Shown one piece after another: positions 63,363-64,000 of a DNA stretch of 64,000 nt. The notes under the pieces were generated by a model that was not told the DNA's origin, did not search any database, and worked only from the letters and a program-made list of their open reading frames with translations. The stretch's first letter is position 1, and the number at the start of each line of letters is the position of its first letter. Source of the DNA: Atrichornis clamosus (lineage: Eukaryota; Chordata; Aves; Passeriformes; Menuridae); assembly GCA_013400975.1 (NCBI GenBank), contig WBMZ01002572.1, positions 1 to 64,000 on the forward strand, given 5' to 3'. Both the position numbers and the translations under genes were made by a program.

Positions 63363-64000
63363 GCATTGTTGTGCATCTGGGCTAGGCCAGGGATACCTTT
63401 TATCAATAGGAAGGGGGAAACCAAAGAGATTGCAAGGAGACTACATGAATATAATCCTGACATAAATCCTTGCCTCTTGCACATGCACACACCCAGTGAA
63501 TTAATAGGAACAAAGGAAAAAAGTTGCTGCTGGTATTGTTTACATAACACGAATTAAAAAGCACCTGGGAACACCTTCAGCACGAATTAGCTAAATTTAT
63601 TTTGACTAAATGTTTGTGAACCATTTTTATCTGCATGTGCTGAATTTTACTGCATCCAAGCACATGCAAGCATAGCTTGAAGCCTGAAGGATTTGGGACA
63701 GCAGGTCTGGTCTTTGGGGAGTTGGGAAATAAGACTGAGGGGTGGTACCCACAGAGCCAGAGAGCTCTGTACCCTGTAGCTAATTTGTCTTTAGCATTAA
63801 GTGTTAAAGTGCAGGCTCATAAATTGCTGGAAGATCATATCCATACCACACTGTTACGACTTGGCAAGTGCAGTGTAGAAGTTCATGGACACTGACCCTC
63901 ACATATTAAATATAGATAATGTAAATAGACTTACCCATTGGCATCAAGGGGCCAAACTTAAGAACCTAAGCTTCACAATTTTTGTGCCATGTAATTGTTC
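63363..64000. other. Intergenic, gene-free to window end
   Basis: Nothing recognised apart from unique AT-leaning sequence. Short open frames here are not supported as genes. Confidence 0.55.

Overview
The window is vertebrate nuclear DNA, most likely from a bird. It holds spliced exons with GT/AG borders, no bacterial-style gene packing, and very few dispersed repeats. The repeats I can recognise are CR1-type retroposon pieces, old MIR-like CORE-SINE fragments and one LTR fragment of a type I know from bird genomes. No Alu, L1 or other mammal-specific repeats were seen. The species cannot be fixed by eye.

The only protein-coding gene I can support is the 3' part of TFAP2A (transcription factor AP-2 alpha) on the + strand. 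Exon 5 (719-837), exon 6 (3121-3262) and exon 7 (4838-5126, with the stop) join in phase and encode the end of the basic region, the helix-span-helix dimerisation domain and the C-terminus (about residues 255-437 of the usual 437). The rest of the gene lies upstream, outside the window. A 3' UTR of about 1.5 kb follows, with an A/U-rich hairpin region, two Pumilio-type motifs and several AATAAA signals; the best distal one is at 6598-6603. Intron 5 holds an AT-rich, motif-dense stretch (about 1.86-3.06 kb). It sits in the intron where a facial and limb enhancer of mammalian Tfap2a has been described.

From about 6.6 kb to the end (57 kb) there is no convincing coding exon. This fits the large gene desert that lies beyond the 3' end of TFAP2A in other amniotes. 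The desert is not uniform. (1) 12.5-18.1 kb is a cluster of orphan CpG islands interleaved with AT-rich, conserved-looking blocks, carrying a near-ideal G-quadruplex and a Maf/AP-1 palindrome; a short assembly gap falls in a TA repeat at 14.13 kb. (2) 36.0-37.73 kb pairs an enhancer-like stretch with an NRF1-like palindrome, a perfect CRE and a second CpG island, and could be an unannotated promoter or poised element. (3) 62.09-62.64 kb is a third CpG-retaining, motif-dense block. (4) Several shorter AT-rich blocks (near 9.8, 22.0, 26.4, 34.0 and 44.1 kb) look like candidate conserved non-coding elements. The rest is ordinary intergenic sequence with a few microsatellites, inverted repeats and old transposon remnants.

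The best reading of the whole window is the tail of a developmental regulator plus part of its cis-regulatory landscape. I found no new multi-gene system. The most interesting material is regulatory: the two orphan CpG-island regions and the structured 3' UTR.
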